NCBI GenBank assembly: GCA_902500825.1
Contig: CABVRX010000011.1
Location: 1 to 38,408 of the forward strand
Reading direction: 5' to 3'
DNA length: 38,408 bases
DNA from: an uncultured Nitrospira sp.
GTDB lineage: Bacteria; Nitrospirota; Nitrospiria; Nitrospirales; Nitrospiraceae
This document shows, one piece after another, positions 1 to 7,776 of this stretch. The notes under the pieces were generated by a model. It was not told the origin of the DNA. It was given only the letters and a program-made list of their open reading frames with translations, and searched no databases. Numbering within the stretch: the first letter of the stretch is position 1; each line of letters opens with the position of its first letter. Position numbers and translations under genes: made by a program.

Positions 1-124
1 CCTTCGGCATAGGCCAGATCCCACCTGGCAAGGCGCTCTTTTCATAGTATTTCTTCTCAGCACTTGAGCCTGCTCGTGCCTGAATGCGCATTGGTCGTAG
101 AGCAGTGGCGTAGGATTTAGGCAT
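1..124 (-). CDS. Unknown protein, N-terminal part only (runs off left edge)
   Basis: Reading leftward from an ATG at 124 there are 41 open codons with no stop before the window edge. A strong ribosome binding site (GGAGGA) lies about 6 nt upstream of the ATG, which makes this a likely true gene start. The visible peptide begins MPKSYATALRPMRIQARAG and is basic, with no signal peptide or membrane segment. I do not recognise a family. The rest of the gene lies outside the window, so function cannot be judged. It is divergent from the fluoride channel gene to the right. Confidence 0.5.
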   Translation of the reverse strand, partial: MPKSYATALRPMRIQARAGSSAEKKYYEKSALPGGIWPMPK

Positions 125-185
125 GACAAGGTCCTCCATTATTGTGCAGTGTTATCCTGTAGTTGGCTCCCAGGTTTTCGTAGAG

Positions 186-206
186 ACAGATGTGCAACAG
201 ATGTGC
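186..206. repeat. Two adjacent copies of an 11-bp unit
   Basis: The 10-bp word ACAGATGTGC occurs at 186-195 and again at 197-206, a period of 11 bp, about one helical turn. It lies about 60 bp upstream of the leftward gene start at 124. It could be an operator for a dimeric regulator or simply a short tandem duplication. Nothing else distinctive is seen between 125 and 510. Confidence 0.3.
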
Positions 207-510
207 CGGGAAAGCATGCTGATCAGTAGCGTCAATACTCCCAAGAAGTAGGGACTAAAGTATTTTTCGAAGAAGGATTTCGCATGGAATGGAGTGGAGT
301 TGAATCCAAATTGATACAAGCAGAATCAAAATGGCCGCTGGATCCAGGATTCCCGCTGCAGGCACCATCTGTATAGATTTCGATCATACGACCCTTCGTT
401 CCATGATTAGCGTCAGGATTGTACTACGACATCTTCTCTTTCCACTATCGCAAATACGACAAGGACTCAACCGGCCAGGTGACTCGATTGAACGACTTCA
501 GTACAATGGC

Positions 511-927
511 TTGTTGAACATCCCATTTTGGAGCACACGCCCTCTGCGTACCCTCTTTCTCATCGGCACAGGCGGGTTCATCGGCTCAATCCTGCGCTAC
601 CTCGTGGGCGGTTATGCGCAACAACTGAGCAAGAGCATCCAGTTCCCCTTCGGCACCCTGACCGTCAACCTTGTGGGATGTCTGCTGATCGGATTTCTGG
701 CTGAGCTAGCCGATCAGCGCGGTGTCATTCCGGCAGAAATCAGGTCCTTTCTGATCATCGGTCTATTGGGCGGATTTACGACCTTTTCGGCATTTGGGAA
801 CGAAACGATGAACCTCTTGCGGGATGGAGAGCTCTGGCTCGCCGGCTGGAATATCGTCGGCCACACCATCCTGGGCCTCATCGCAGTATGGCTCGGCTAC
901 TCCACCGCCTATTTACTCTGGAAGTGA
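511..927 (+). CDS. fluC: Fluoride ion channel FluC (CrcB family)
   Basis: FluC/CrcB proteins are small inner-membrane channels that export fluoride as dual-topology dimers. The product shows the family pattern: an N-terminal GTGG..GS.LRY segment, an FPFGTLTVNLVGC helix, and the diagnostic GGFTTFSAFGNET segment, followed by a fourth hydrophobic helix. With a TTG start at 511 the protein is 138 aa, near the usual 120-130 aa. The frame stays open upstream to an ATG at 331 and contains an ATG at 403, but that extension does not resemble FluC and no start has a convincing ribosome binding site, so the start is uncertain. I see no fluoride riboswitch upstream. Function is confident, start is not. 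Confidence 0.85.
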   Translation: MLNIPFWSTRPLRTLFLIGTGGFIGSILRYLVGGYAQQLSKSIQFPFGTLTVNLVGCLLIGFLAELADQRGVIPAEIRSFLIIGLLGGFTTFSAFGNETMNLLRDGELWLAGWNIVGHTILGLIAVWLGYSTAYLLWK

Positions 928-1209
928 ACGCTGCGCGTTGAACATCGAGCTTCGCTCCATTCAAGAACGGCCCCGGTGGCGGAATAGACTCTACGCATCT
1001 TCCTATTTAGTCGCTCGTCGTTACAATCCAGCCACGGCATCATTTCAGCCTCACGAAGTTGCTCGAAATCACTCTCAAATGGGGCTGCTGTGCCGAAAAT
1101 TGCCTTCCTAGCGCCTTCACATCAGCAGCATCCGACTGTGCTCAACATGGCTGATTTTGCGGCATCTTTGTCATTGTGCCATTCGCAGATTGATGGGAGG
1201 ATACGGCAC

Positions 1210-2220
1210 ATGAAACAGAACAGACGAACAAAGCACCACATACCTCGCACCATCGCACTGCTTGGCTTTAACGGTGTCGCAGCCCTCGATATCACTGGCC
1301 CGCACGAAGTCTTTTCCGTGTCGTCCTACCTCGCACAAGAGAAAGCCGTGTCGCCTTATCGCATCCTGCTCCTGGCTGATCAGGCGGGCCCAGTTCGCGC
1401 GGCTTCAGGACTCGGCCTGATTGCAGATGCGTCATGGCATGATTTCCAGGATAAGGTGGACACACTGCTGGTCTGCGGTGGGCCTCACATGGCTACGCTC
1501 CAACGTAATCAGAAACTCTTGGTCTGGCTTCGTACCATGGCGCGCCGCAGCAGACGGATCGGTTCTATCTGTACGGGCGCCTTCCTACTCGCAGAAGCTG
1601 GCCTGCTTAATAATCGTCGCGCAACGACTCATTGGAGAGAAGTCACGCGATTGGCCAAAGACTATCGATCGATCACGGTCGAACCAGACGCAATTTACGT
1701 CAAGGACGGCCCTATCTACACATCCGCCGGCATCACCGCCGGCATGGATCTGGCTTTGGCGCTCGTGGAAGAAGATCTCGGACGTGACATGGCGTTGGCT
1801 GTGGCGCGCATGTTGGTCCTATTCCTGAAACGTCCCGGCGGGCAATCCCAATTCAGCACGCAACTCCAGGCGCAAGCCGTCGAGGGCCAACGATTAGCAG
1901 ACTTCCTGAGTTGGTTGGCCAATCATCATCACGAATTCATGACCGTGGAGGATATGGCCTCGCAAGCCGGTATGAGTCCTCGAACATTCACGCGCATCTT
2001 TGTTACAGAAACCGGAGACACACCAGCGCTCTACTTGGAGAAGGTTCGCCTGGAACACGCGGTTCGCCTGCTGGAGACAACTGACACGTCTCTTGACATC
2101 ACCGCGCAAGAATGCGGCTTCACCGGTCGAGAACAGTTACGCCGTACCTTTCAACGTCACAAGGGCATCACGCCACGGGACTATCAGAAGCGCTTTCAGA
2201 CAGCCAAAACCACGCCATAA
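1210..2220 (+). CDS. GlxA-family transcriptional regulator (DJ-1/PfpI domain + AraC-type HTH)
   Basis: 336 aa from an ATG at 1210 preceded by GGGAGGA. Residues about 13-190 form a DJ-1/PfpI glutamine-amidotransferase-like domain, with the nucleophile-elbow Cys121 in GSICTGAFLLAEAG and the LDITGPHEVF segment. Residues about 235-335 form an AraC-type DNA-binding domain with two helix-turn-helix units (MSPRTFTRIF and the classical GFTGREQLRRTFQRHKGITPRDYQ). This is the GlxA/InhR type of regulator. The next gene starts 11 nt after its stop, so the two are almost certainly one operon. Plausible role: ligand-sensing regulation of the neighbouring DJ-1 enzyme, as known for the isonitrile hydratase locus of Pseudomonas. 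The ligand is unknown. Confidence 0.88.
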   Translation: MKQNRRTKHHIPRTIALLGFNGVAALDITGPHEVFSVSSYLAQEKAVSPYRILLLADQAGPVRAASGLGLIADASWHDFQDKVDTLLVCGGPHMATLQRNQKLLVWLRTMARRSRRIGSICTGAFLLAEAGLLNNRRATTHWREVTRLAKDYRSITVEPDAIYVKDGPIYTSAGITAGMDLALALVEEDLGRDMALAVARMLVLFLKRPGGQSQFSTQLQAQAVEGQRLADFLSWLANHHHEFMTVEDMASQAGMSPRTFTRIFVTETGDTPALYLEKVRLEHAVRLLETTDTSLDITAQECGFTGREQLRRTFQRHKGITPRDYQKRFQTAKTTP

Positions 2221-2231
2221 GGAGGTTCGTC

Positions 2232-2870
2232 ATGCGGTTGAAAATTGCTTTTCTCGTCTACGACGGGGTCGCAGAACTCGATTTCGTCGGGCCACGGGGA
2301 GTGTTCTTTGCATCAAATTGGCTCAGAAAAGAACAAGACCATCTGTATCTCGTCGCGTCATCCCTGAAGTCGATTACGACCTTGGAAGGTATGAGGGTGC
2401 CGCCAGATTATGATTTTGACGGTGCCCCTCTTCCAGACATCTTGGTCGTGCCCGGTTCAGCCGATCCCGCACCACAGTTAGACCATCCCGAGCTCCTGGC
2501 CTGGGTCGAGGAAGCCAGTCGGCACTGCACATGGACAACGAGCGTCTGCACCGGAGCGGCCATCCTGCTTGCAGCAGGACCAGCCAAAGGACGTCGTATC
2601 ACCAGCCATTGGATGATGCGTGACGCCTTACGAGCGCAGAAGGAAGTAACCGTCGTCGACCATGTTCGGTATGTGGCAGATGGACGCTTAGTAACCAGTG
2701 CCGGCGTCAGTGCCGGGATCGATATGGCGCTGTGGGTGGTAGGCCAGATCCGAGGACCGGAACATGCGCGTGAAGTCCAGCACGCTCTGGAATACTATCC
2801 AGAACCACCCTACCAACTAGCCTCCAAGACGACACCGAGCAGCCTCGGAGCCTTGTCGGCTGAACAATAG
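2232..2870 (+). CDS. DJ-1/PfpI family protein, isocyanide (isonitrile) hydratase-like
   Basis: 213 aa from an ATG at 2232; GGAGG immediately follows the stop codon of the upstream regulator gene, so the two are cotranscribed. A DJ-1/PfpI fold is shown by the N-terminal MRLKIAFLVYDGVAELDFVG strand-turn and the nucleophile elbow TSVCTGAAILL. Asp17 and Cys106 match the positions of Asp17 and Cys101, which are catalytic in Pseudomonas isocyanide hydratase, and a Thr follows the Cys as in that enzyme. The common GPxEVF segment reads GPRGVF, lacking the usual Glu. Expected reaction if functional: hydration of isonitriles to N-formamides in the cytoplasm. The substrate is inferred from family resemblance only. 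Confidence 0.8.
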   Translation: MRLKIAFLVYDGVAELDFVGPRGVFFASNWLRKEQDHLYLVASSLKSITTLEGMRVPPDYDFDGAPLPDILVVPGSADPAPQLDHPELLAWVEEASRHCTWTTSVCTGAAILLAAGPAKGRRITSHWMMRDALRAQKEVTVVDHVRYVADGRLVTSAGVSAGIDMALWVVGQIRGPEHAREVQHALEYYPEPPYQLASKTTPSSLGALSAEQ

Positions 2871-2880
2871 TCCCCGTATA

Positions 2881-2906
2881 AAGAAACTGGAGGCTCCGCG
2901 TTTCTT
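2881..2906 (+). terminator. Hairpin downstream of the DJ-1 gene, probable transcription terminator
   Basis: AAGAAAC (2881-2887) and GTTTCTT (2900-2906) are perfect inverted arms around a 12-nt middle containing GGAGGCTCC, which can pair further. It lies 10 nt after the stop of the DJ-1 gene and ends in a pyrimidine-rich TTTCTTCC stretch. The symmetric arms could also work for the leftward transposase gene. Confidence 0.5.
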
Positions 2907-2993
2907 CCTGACAAGGGCGGGAGAAGGTTGATCACCCTGCTTGCAGGATGCCCATCGTTGGCTCTTTCCAGCAACAGGTTTTTCGGTAGTGCA

Positions 2994-3842
2994 TCATTTT
3001 GCCTGAGCCTCAGCTTGTTCGACCAGGCCTACGATCTCATCAATCGTCCAGACATGGTCTGAAATACCCGCTGCCATGGCTGGCGTGACTCTCAAGGTTT
3101 GATGAATCCGCACGAAGTTGTAATGCATATAGTGCAAGGCGACTGACAGCGCGTGATTCTCGATCTTCTTACTGAAAGCATTGGTTAACCGAGTGAACCG
3201 AGTGAACCGACGGATACTCATCCGCATCGTCAGGTTTTGCCGTTCCACATAGGAAGTACTGATGCAGCAGGCATCAGGATTGCCCATCACAACTGACTTC
3301 GTAGCCCCAACACAGACAGGGGGACTATAACGCTTCTGTCCTTCTCCTGTGTCGCCGTAGATCTTCACGAGCTGAGCAAAGTCCACATCGCTGCCAAACG
3401 CCCCCTCAATCGCTTGCAAATAGGGTTTGTGGCCGTCCGCTGTGATTTGCACCCGATGGGCCAGGCGACTAGCCAGATCATCGACAAGCTCACAGGCTGT
3501 CCGGGCATCCCGGCTTCCAATCCTCCACGAAGGCACAAGCTTACTGTCGGCATCAATGGCAACCCATGTCCATACGTCACCTGCCTGTCCGCGCTTTTCA
3601 TCGGGAACATTCTTTTGCTTGGCATAGACGAAGCTCCAGATCTCGTCTAGCTGTAAGCGCTTGCAGGTCAGGTTTTTAAACGTCCTATCCTGATAGTCGG
3701 CGCACATCCTCGCCGTATCGATAAACAGCTTGGCTACTGTATTGAACGCGACATCCGCGATACGAGCCGTAGCCCGCATGCTGTTGCCTTCGACGAGAAG
3801 GTTGATGATCTGGGCTCGTTTCGCACTATCCAATTTGTTCAT
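2994..3842 (-). CDS. IS1-family DDE transposase
   Basis: 282 aa; an N-terminal helix-turn-helix (residues about 8-45, GNSMRATARIADVAFNTVAKL) is followed by a DDE catalytic core with Asp66 in LQLDEIWSFVYAK, Asp136 in ITADGHKPY and Glu200 in TSYVERQNLTMRMS. This is the single-ORF branch that databases call IS1 family. No frameshift or stop is seen, so the gene looks intact. I find no convincing terminal inverted repeats or target duplication, so the element's limits are unknown. A 9-bp tandem duplication adds three residues (RFTRFTRLT instead of the usual RFTRLT). Its promoter sits directly against the ATG (see 3849-3878). The AT-rich DNA beyond it marks the edge of an accessory patch. Confidence 0.88.
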   Translation of the reverse strand: MNKLDSAKRAQIINLLVEGNSMRATARIADVAFNTVAKLFIDTARMCADYQDRTFKNLTCKRLQLDEIWSFVYAKQKNVPDEKRGQAGDVWTWVAIDADSKLVPSWRIGSRDARTACELVDDLASRLAHRVQITADGHKPYLQAIEGAFGSDVDFAQLVKIYGDTGEGQKRYSPPVCVGATKSVVMGNPDACCISTSYVERQNLTMRMSIRRFTRFTRLTNAFSKKIENHALSVALHYMHYNFVRIHQTLRVTPAMAAGISDHVWTIDEIVGLVEQAEAQAK

Positions 3843-3848
3843 GCTTAT

Positions 3849-3878
3849 AGTATACTGAACTTATATGCTTAGCGTCAA
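3849..3878 (-). promoter_or_regulatory. Sigma70-type promoter of the transposase gene, predicted leaderless start
   Basis: On the minus strand TTGACG (3873-3878) and TATACT (3849-3854) are separated by 18 nt. Only six bases lie between the -10 box and the ATG at 3842, so the expected transcription start falls at or next to the A of the ATG. No ribosome binding site could then be present in the mRNA, which implies a leaderless message. Confidence 0.65.
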
Positions 3879-4000
3879 GCTATATTTAAAGCTTACTTAT
3901 CAAATATTTATATATAATTGAAATAATCGCGCAAAAATCGCGTTGCTTTTGTCGTTCGCATGGTATAGGATTCGAACACATAAACCAAGGAGAATTTCCA

Positions 4001-4615
4001 ATGGCTATACCAATAGAATGGCGCGTACGTCAGATCCTCACCTCAGAACGTGAATCGAAAATTGATCGTTGCTATGTACGCGCCATGGAAGATTGGATGA
4101 ATAGCCAAGATCGTCCCAAGCTCAGTAGATGGCAAAGAACGCGAGCCAACAATGTCTTTGAGTACATGACCAACCATTTACTTGCGGAATTCGAATCAGA
4201 CCAAGGGGCGAAGTTCATTTGGGCATCAGAGAGCTTTAAGCTTATTTTTGATGGAGAATTAATTATTCGATTTAAGAAGGCAAATCGAAATGGGGTCGGC
4301 TCAAATATTGGAACAAATGCCGAGTTTAATTTTTGTGACCCACAGATGGAAATCCCTGGCTTGCCAGAGATTCAGAAGATAGAAATAGACTATACGCTCA
4401 ACGTTACTGGCACTGAGATCTCGGAAATTAATGTGGTAGCCAGAAATGGTGAAAAAGCATTGTGGAGCTATCTCATTACTCCCAGTGGTGGAGCGCCTGT
4501 TCTCCCGATTCATCCACCGCAACCTCTGAGCCCAAGCATAGATGAGATGGTGCGTCCTCGTAAGCAGGACAAAGAGGATAAGGACAAGAAAGACATTTCG
4601 CAAAATGGCGAGTAA
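4001..4615 (+). CDS. Unknown protein paired with an ImmA/IrrE protease gene
   Basis: 204 aa from an ATG at 4001 with AAGGAG about 8 nt upstream. I do not recognise the family. It is predicted cytoplasmic: no signal peptide or membrane segment. The first about 60 residues are rich in charged and aromatic residues and likely helical; residues about 70-160 alternate as in a beta-rich domain; the last about 40 are a low-complexity tail, proline-rich and then Lys/Asp/Glu-rich. The gene ends 3 nt before the ATG of the XRE-ImmA/IrrE gene, so the two are translated from one message. In other systems such pairs are toxin-antitoxin or induction modules; that is analogy only. Base composition is more AT-rich than the flanking housekeeping genes, consistent with acquisition. 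Confidence 0.75.
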   Translation: MAIPIEWRVRQILTSERESKIDRCYVRAMEDWMNSQDRPKLSRWQRTRANNVFEYMTNHLLAEFESDQGAKFIWASESFKLIFDGELIIRFKKANRNGVGSNIGTNAEFNFCDPQMEIPGLPEIQKIEIDYTLNVTGTEISEINVVARNGEKALWSYLITPSGGAPVLPIHPPQPLSPSIDEMVRPRKQDKEDKDKKDISQNGE

Positions 4616-4618
4616 GAT

Positions 4619-5701
4619 ATGACTTTTGTAAATTCAGGATTGTTGAGGGTAGCAAGACAATCGCTGGGCCTCTCCCAAGGAGAAGCGGCAAGCAAGATCA
4701 ACATTCCCCAAGTAACGCTATCTCGTTATGAGAACGCTGTTGCAATCCCCTCACCAGAAGTTCTTGTAAGGGCCGCGCAGATTTATGATGTGCCGGTTTC
4801 CTTTTTCGAACAGACAGACGTGGTTCTGGGAGCGCCGCTCAGCGTACATCCGATGTGGAGAAAGAAGCAGAGCGTTACCGTCAAAGAGATGGATAAGATC
4901 ATTGCGGAGATCAATATCCGCATAATGCAGATACGCAGAATGTTGGCAGGGGTCGAGTTTGTTCCGGAAATGACTATTCCCAAATTTGATATTGAGGAGT
5001 ACGGCGAGGATGTGGAGCATATTGCCGCTCTGGTTCGGTCTCATTGGATGATCCCTAAGGGGCCAATCTTGGACCTGACTGCCATAGCTGAACGCGCCGG
5101 GGCAATGGTTATCTATTCTTCTATGGGCGATAGTTCAGTGAGTGGCGTAACAATTCCTGTACCGGGTCTCTTGCCTGTCATTTTTCTTAATTTTGATCAG
5201 CCCGCCGATCGCGCAAGGTTTACGTTGGCACATGAACTTGCACATCTTGTAATGCACAGATTTCCCAATCCATCCATGGAGAAGCAGGCCAATGCCTTTG
5301 CCAGCGCATTCTTGATGCCAGCACGTGACATTCAGAGTGCTTTCATTGGGAAACGCATTGACCTGAGTAGGCTTGCGGCTCTTAAACCTGAGTGGAAAGT
5401 ATCGATGCAGGCCCTATTATATCGTGCCCAGTCTTTGGGACTCGTACCGGAGAGGCAAGCATCTTACTTGTGGCGGCAATTCAGTTTTCATAGGATGAAA
5501 ATTCATGAGCCTATAGAGTTAAATTTTGCATTGGAAGAACCAGGTGTTCTGTCTCGGATGCTCAAGTTGCACCTTGAAACATTTGGGTATTCAATCCCGG
5601 ACTTCGCAAAGATGTTGCATTGGCACGCACACAGGCTAAAACAACTTTACAACCTAAAAGACAGTTACCAAACTCAAGGAGTGGGTTTGAAGCTGGCTTA
5701 A
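4619..5701 (+). CDS. XRE-family regulator with ImmA/IrrE metallopeptidase domain
   Basis: 360 aa. Residues about 5-65 are a Cro/C1-type helix-turn-helix (LRVARQSLGLSQGEAASKIN..QVTLSRYENA). Residues about 150-260 are a COG2856 zinc metallopeptidase domain with the HExxH motif His205-Glu206-x-x-His209 (LAHELAHLVMH) and a likely third ligand Glu221 before QANAFASAFLMP. The C-terminal about 70 residues are helical. Such fusions bind DNA and, in ImmA and IrrE, cleave a partner repressor; in HipB/HigA-like arrangements they act as antitoxins. The gene is tightly coupled to the unknown 204-aa gene (3-nt gap), so that protein is the natural substrate or partner candidate. It converges on the next leftward gene with a 4-bp gap. 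Confidence 0.88.
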   Translation: MTFVNSGLLRVARQSLGLSQGEAASKINIPQVTLSRYENAVAIPSPEVLVRAAQIYDVPVSFFEQTDVVLGAPLSVHPMWRKKQSVTVKEMDKIIAEINIRIMQIRRMLAGVEFVPEMTIPKFDIEEYGEDVEHIAALVRSHWMIPKGPILDLTAIAERAGAMVIYSSMGDSSVSGVTIPVPGLLPVIFLNFDQPADRARFTLAHELAHLVMHRFPNPSMEKQANAFASAFLMPARDIQSAFIGKRIDLSRLAALKPEWKVSMQALLYRAQSLGLVPERQASYLWRQFSFHRMKIHEPIELNFALEEPGVLSRMLKLHLETFGYSIPDFAKMLHWHAHRLKQLYNLKDSYQTQGVGLKLA

Positions 5702-5705
5702 ATAA

Positions 5706-5930
5706 TCATTTCTTGTTTTTCCAGCGTTGCGTTGCTGCTTTTTTGGCAATTTCTACGCGCTGCTTCTTGCTCAGTTTGGCCGCACGTGCCTTTCCACCCT
5801 TCTGGCCTAAAGTAACGGCAGAGGGGTCTCTTAAATCTTCCACCTTGTCAGTTATTTCTCCCACACTAAGGTCCACAATGAGCTTACCGAGTTGGTTGGG
5901 ATCACGCGGGCGCTTAGGCTTCTTCTGCAT
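5706..5930 (-). CDS. Small basic protein with GGKARAAKLS...KKAATQRW motif
   Basis: 74 aa from an ATG at 5930; ATG at 5942 and a TTG at 5966 are in-frame alternatives. The TTG would overlap the stop of the upstream gene as TTGA. The N-terminus KKPKRPRDPNQLGKLIVDL and the C-terminus QKGGKARAAKLSKKQRVEIA match a widespread small-protein family I recall only as hypothetical. The strongly basic tail suggests nucleic-acid binding, but that is inference. It lies at the edge of the accessory patch, convergent with the ImmA/IrrE gene. Confidence 0.65.
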   Translation of the reverse strand: MQKKPKRPRDPNQLGKLIVDLSVGEITDKVEDLRDPSAVTLGQKGGKARAAKLSKKQRVEIAKKAATQRWKNKK

Positions 5931-5962
5931 ACCGCTAAGCATGCCACAGATGCAGCGAGGTT

Positions 5963-6451
5963 TCAATGACCAGATTCAAACTGATGCACTACAGACGAGG
6001 GGCCTCGGTTGAACTCCTGAATAGCGCGTGTTAGACTTTCAACGAGCCCGGTGGGGCCGGCGAGTAGGTGAGACCCGCTTTCAGCGGCGTCAGCCTTCGC
6101 CATATCTTCTGGCACCGGGCTCAACTCACCGACTTCAATTGACTCCACCGAATACAATGAATTGGGCTGGATAGGATTTGTATGTTCCAGTACGGTAATT
6201 TTTGCTAAACGTGCTTCATGGCCAATACGCAATGGAGCAAACCTGCGATGCACAGCTGATATTTCAGGGCTTTTGTTCTTGTCCGTTTTACTCCATCCTT
6301 CCACGGAATCCGCAAACAGCCGGTCGAGATTCGCCACGGCCATCGCATGCTCACGTGGTGACTCCGATTGCGTGACAGCGCTCGCGCTCAGCATTTTATC
6401 AAGGCTGTTTCGTGCCAGCGTAGCCCGCATCCCATCAGCACTCACCAGCAT
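5963..6451 (-). CDS. Truncated polyvalent-protein fragment with an LPD3-like domain
   Basis: 162 aa from the first ATG (6451), but the frame is open back to a TGA at 6581-6583, and the 43 upstream codons read like coding sequence (LTVPDHWKRVIESQKLRPAA...) without any start codon. That indicates loss of the N-terminus. Residues about 60-105 (EISAVHRRFAPLRIGHEARL..KITVLEH....LYSVESIEV) resemble the LPD3 domain found in large polyvalent proteins of phages and conjugative elements. I infer a relic of a much larger mobile-element protein. It is followed by the small basic protein gene, whose TTG alternative start overlaps this stop. Functional status is doubtful. Confidence 0.55.
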   Translation of the reverse strand: MLVSADGMRATLARNSLDKMLSASAVTQSESPREHAMAVANLDRLFADSVEGWSKTDKNKSPEISAVHRRFAPLRIGHEARLAKITVLEHTNPIQPNSLYSVESIEVGELSPVPEDMAKADAAESGSHLLAGPTGLVESLTRAIQEFNRGPSSVVHQFESGH

Positions 6452-6660
6452 CCGACCACGAAATTCATTTGCTGCGACCCGTGCTTCTCGAAACGTAGCA
6501 GCTGGTCTGAGCTTCTGAGACTCAATGACCCGCTTCCAATGATCCGGTACGGTGAGTGCATTTGATGCATCATCGTTTGTTCAGCGAACTTGTAGCCGAG
6601 CCGTGTCTTGTGCAATTACTAGAAGGCTGGTACCAACAGAATACAGCAGATGGATTATCT

Positions 6661-7761
6661 CTACGATACAGATCCCGCAATCTTCGGAGTTGAGGTCGTC
6701 ACATCTCCATTCTGTGCTCGATGCAGGAGCGCGTGATCCATAAGCACCAGCGCCAGCATGGCTTCGGCAATCGGCGTGGCGCGGATGCCGACACAGGGAT
6801 CATGGCGGCCGTTGGTTTCAACCGTAACTGGCTTACCCTGCTTATCGATGGATCGTCGTGGAATGCGAATACTGGACGTGGGCTTGATGCCGATGCTCAC
6901 GATAATATCCTGCCCCGTCGAGATACCGCCAAGAATGCCACCAGCATTGTTGGAGAGAAAGCCTTCCGGCGTCAGTTCATCGCCATGTTCAGAGCCACGC
7001 TGCGTCACAGCGGCGAAGCCCGATCCAATTTCCACGGCCTTCACTGCATTGATACTCATCATCGCCGCGGCCAGGTCCGAATCGAGCTTCGCATAGACCG
7101 GCGCGCCCCACCCCACCGGCACATGCTCGGCGATCGTCGTGACTTTAGCACCGACTGAATCCCCTGCCTTGCGTAGCTCGTCCATGAAGGATTCCAACTT
7201 GGGTACGACATCCGGATCAGCAGCGAAGAATGGGTTCTGTCCTACCGACTCCCAAGTTCTGAACGGCAACTCATGCGGACCAAGCTGACTCAGATAGCCT
7301 CGAATCACGACACCATATTTCTCGCTGAGCCACTTTCTCGCAATGGCAGCGGCGGCAACTCGAACCGCGGTCTCACGGGCCGATGCACGGCCTCCGCCTC
7401 GATGATCGCGAATCCCGTACTTCTGCCAGTAGGTATAGTCGGCATGGCCGGGACGGAAGGTGTCGGTCAGATTGCCGTAGTCGCGGCTGCGCTGATCTTC
7501 GTTCCGGATCAGCAGCGCGATCGGCGTACCGGTTGTTGTCCCCTCGAATACCCCGGAGAGAATCTCCACGGTATCCGACTCTTGGCGCTGCGTCACATGG
7601 CGCGACGTACCGGGTTTGCGACGGTCGAGGTCTTTTTGGATATCTTCAGTCGCAAGTGAAAGACCCGGTGGACATCCATCGACGACGCAGCCGATCGCCG
7701 GTCCATGACTCTCCCCGAACGATGTGACGGTGAAGATTCTGCCGAAGGTATTGCCGGTCAT
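6661..7761 (-). CDS. aroC: Chorismate synthase
   Basis: 366 aa. Converts 5-enolpyruvylshikimate-3-phosphate to chorismate using reduced FMN, the last common step to aromatic amino acids. Family signatures are clear: [20 protein letters not shown] at the N-terminus, the central [20 protein letters not shown] segment, and [18 protein letters not shown] and [17 protein letters not shown] near the C-terminus. Length is normal. The ATG at 7761 lies 15 nt after the aspS stop, so it is the promoter-distal gene of the leftward aspS cluster. Confidence 0.97.
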   Translation of the reverse strand: MTGNTFGRIFTVTSFGESHGPAIGCVVDGCPPGLSLATEDIQKDLDRRKPGTSRHVTQRQESDTVEILSGVFEGTTTGTPIALLIRNEDQRSRDYGNLTDTFRPGHADYTYWQKYGIRDHRGGGRASARETAVRVAAAAIARKWLSEKYGVVIRGYLSQLGPHELPFRTWESVGQNPFFAADPDVVPKLESFMDELRKAGDSVGAKVTTIAEHVPVGWGAPVYAKLDSDLAAAMMSINAVKAVEIGSGFAAVTQRGSEHGDELTPEGFLSNNAGGILGGISTGQDIIVSIGIKPTSSIRIPRRSIDKQGKPVTVETNGRHDPCVGIRATPIAEAMLALVLMDHALLHRAQNGDVTTSTPKIAGSVS

Positions 7762-7776
7762 GCGGGCTCGAGTTCC

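Noticed and set aside
125-510. Fluoride riboswitch upstream of fluC
   Set aside because: I looked for the conserved crcB-motif pseudoknot elements before the channel gene and found no convincing match on either strand.
2907-4000. Terminal inverted repeats of the IS1-family element
   Set aside because: GGTAGTGCATC near 2984 resembles an IS1 end, but no matching inverted copy or target duplication was found beyond 3842, so no element boundaries are claimed.
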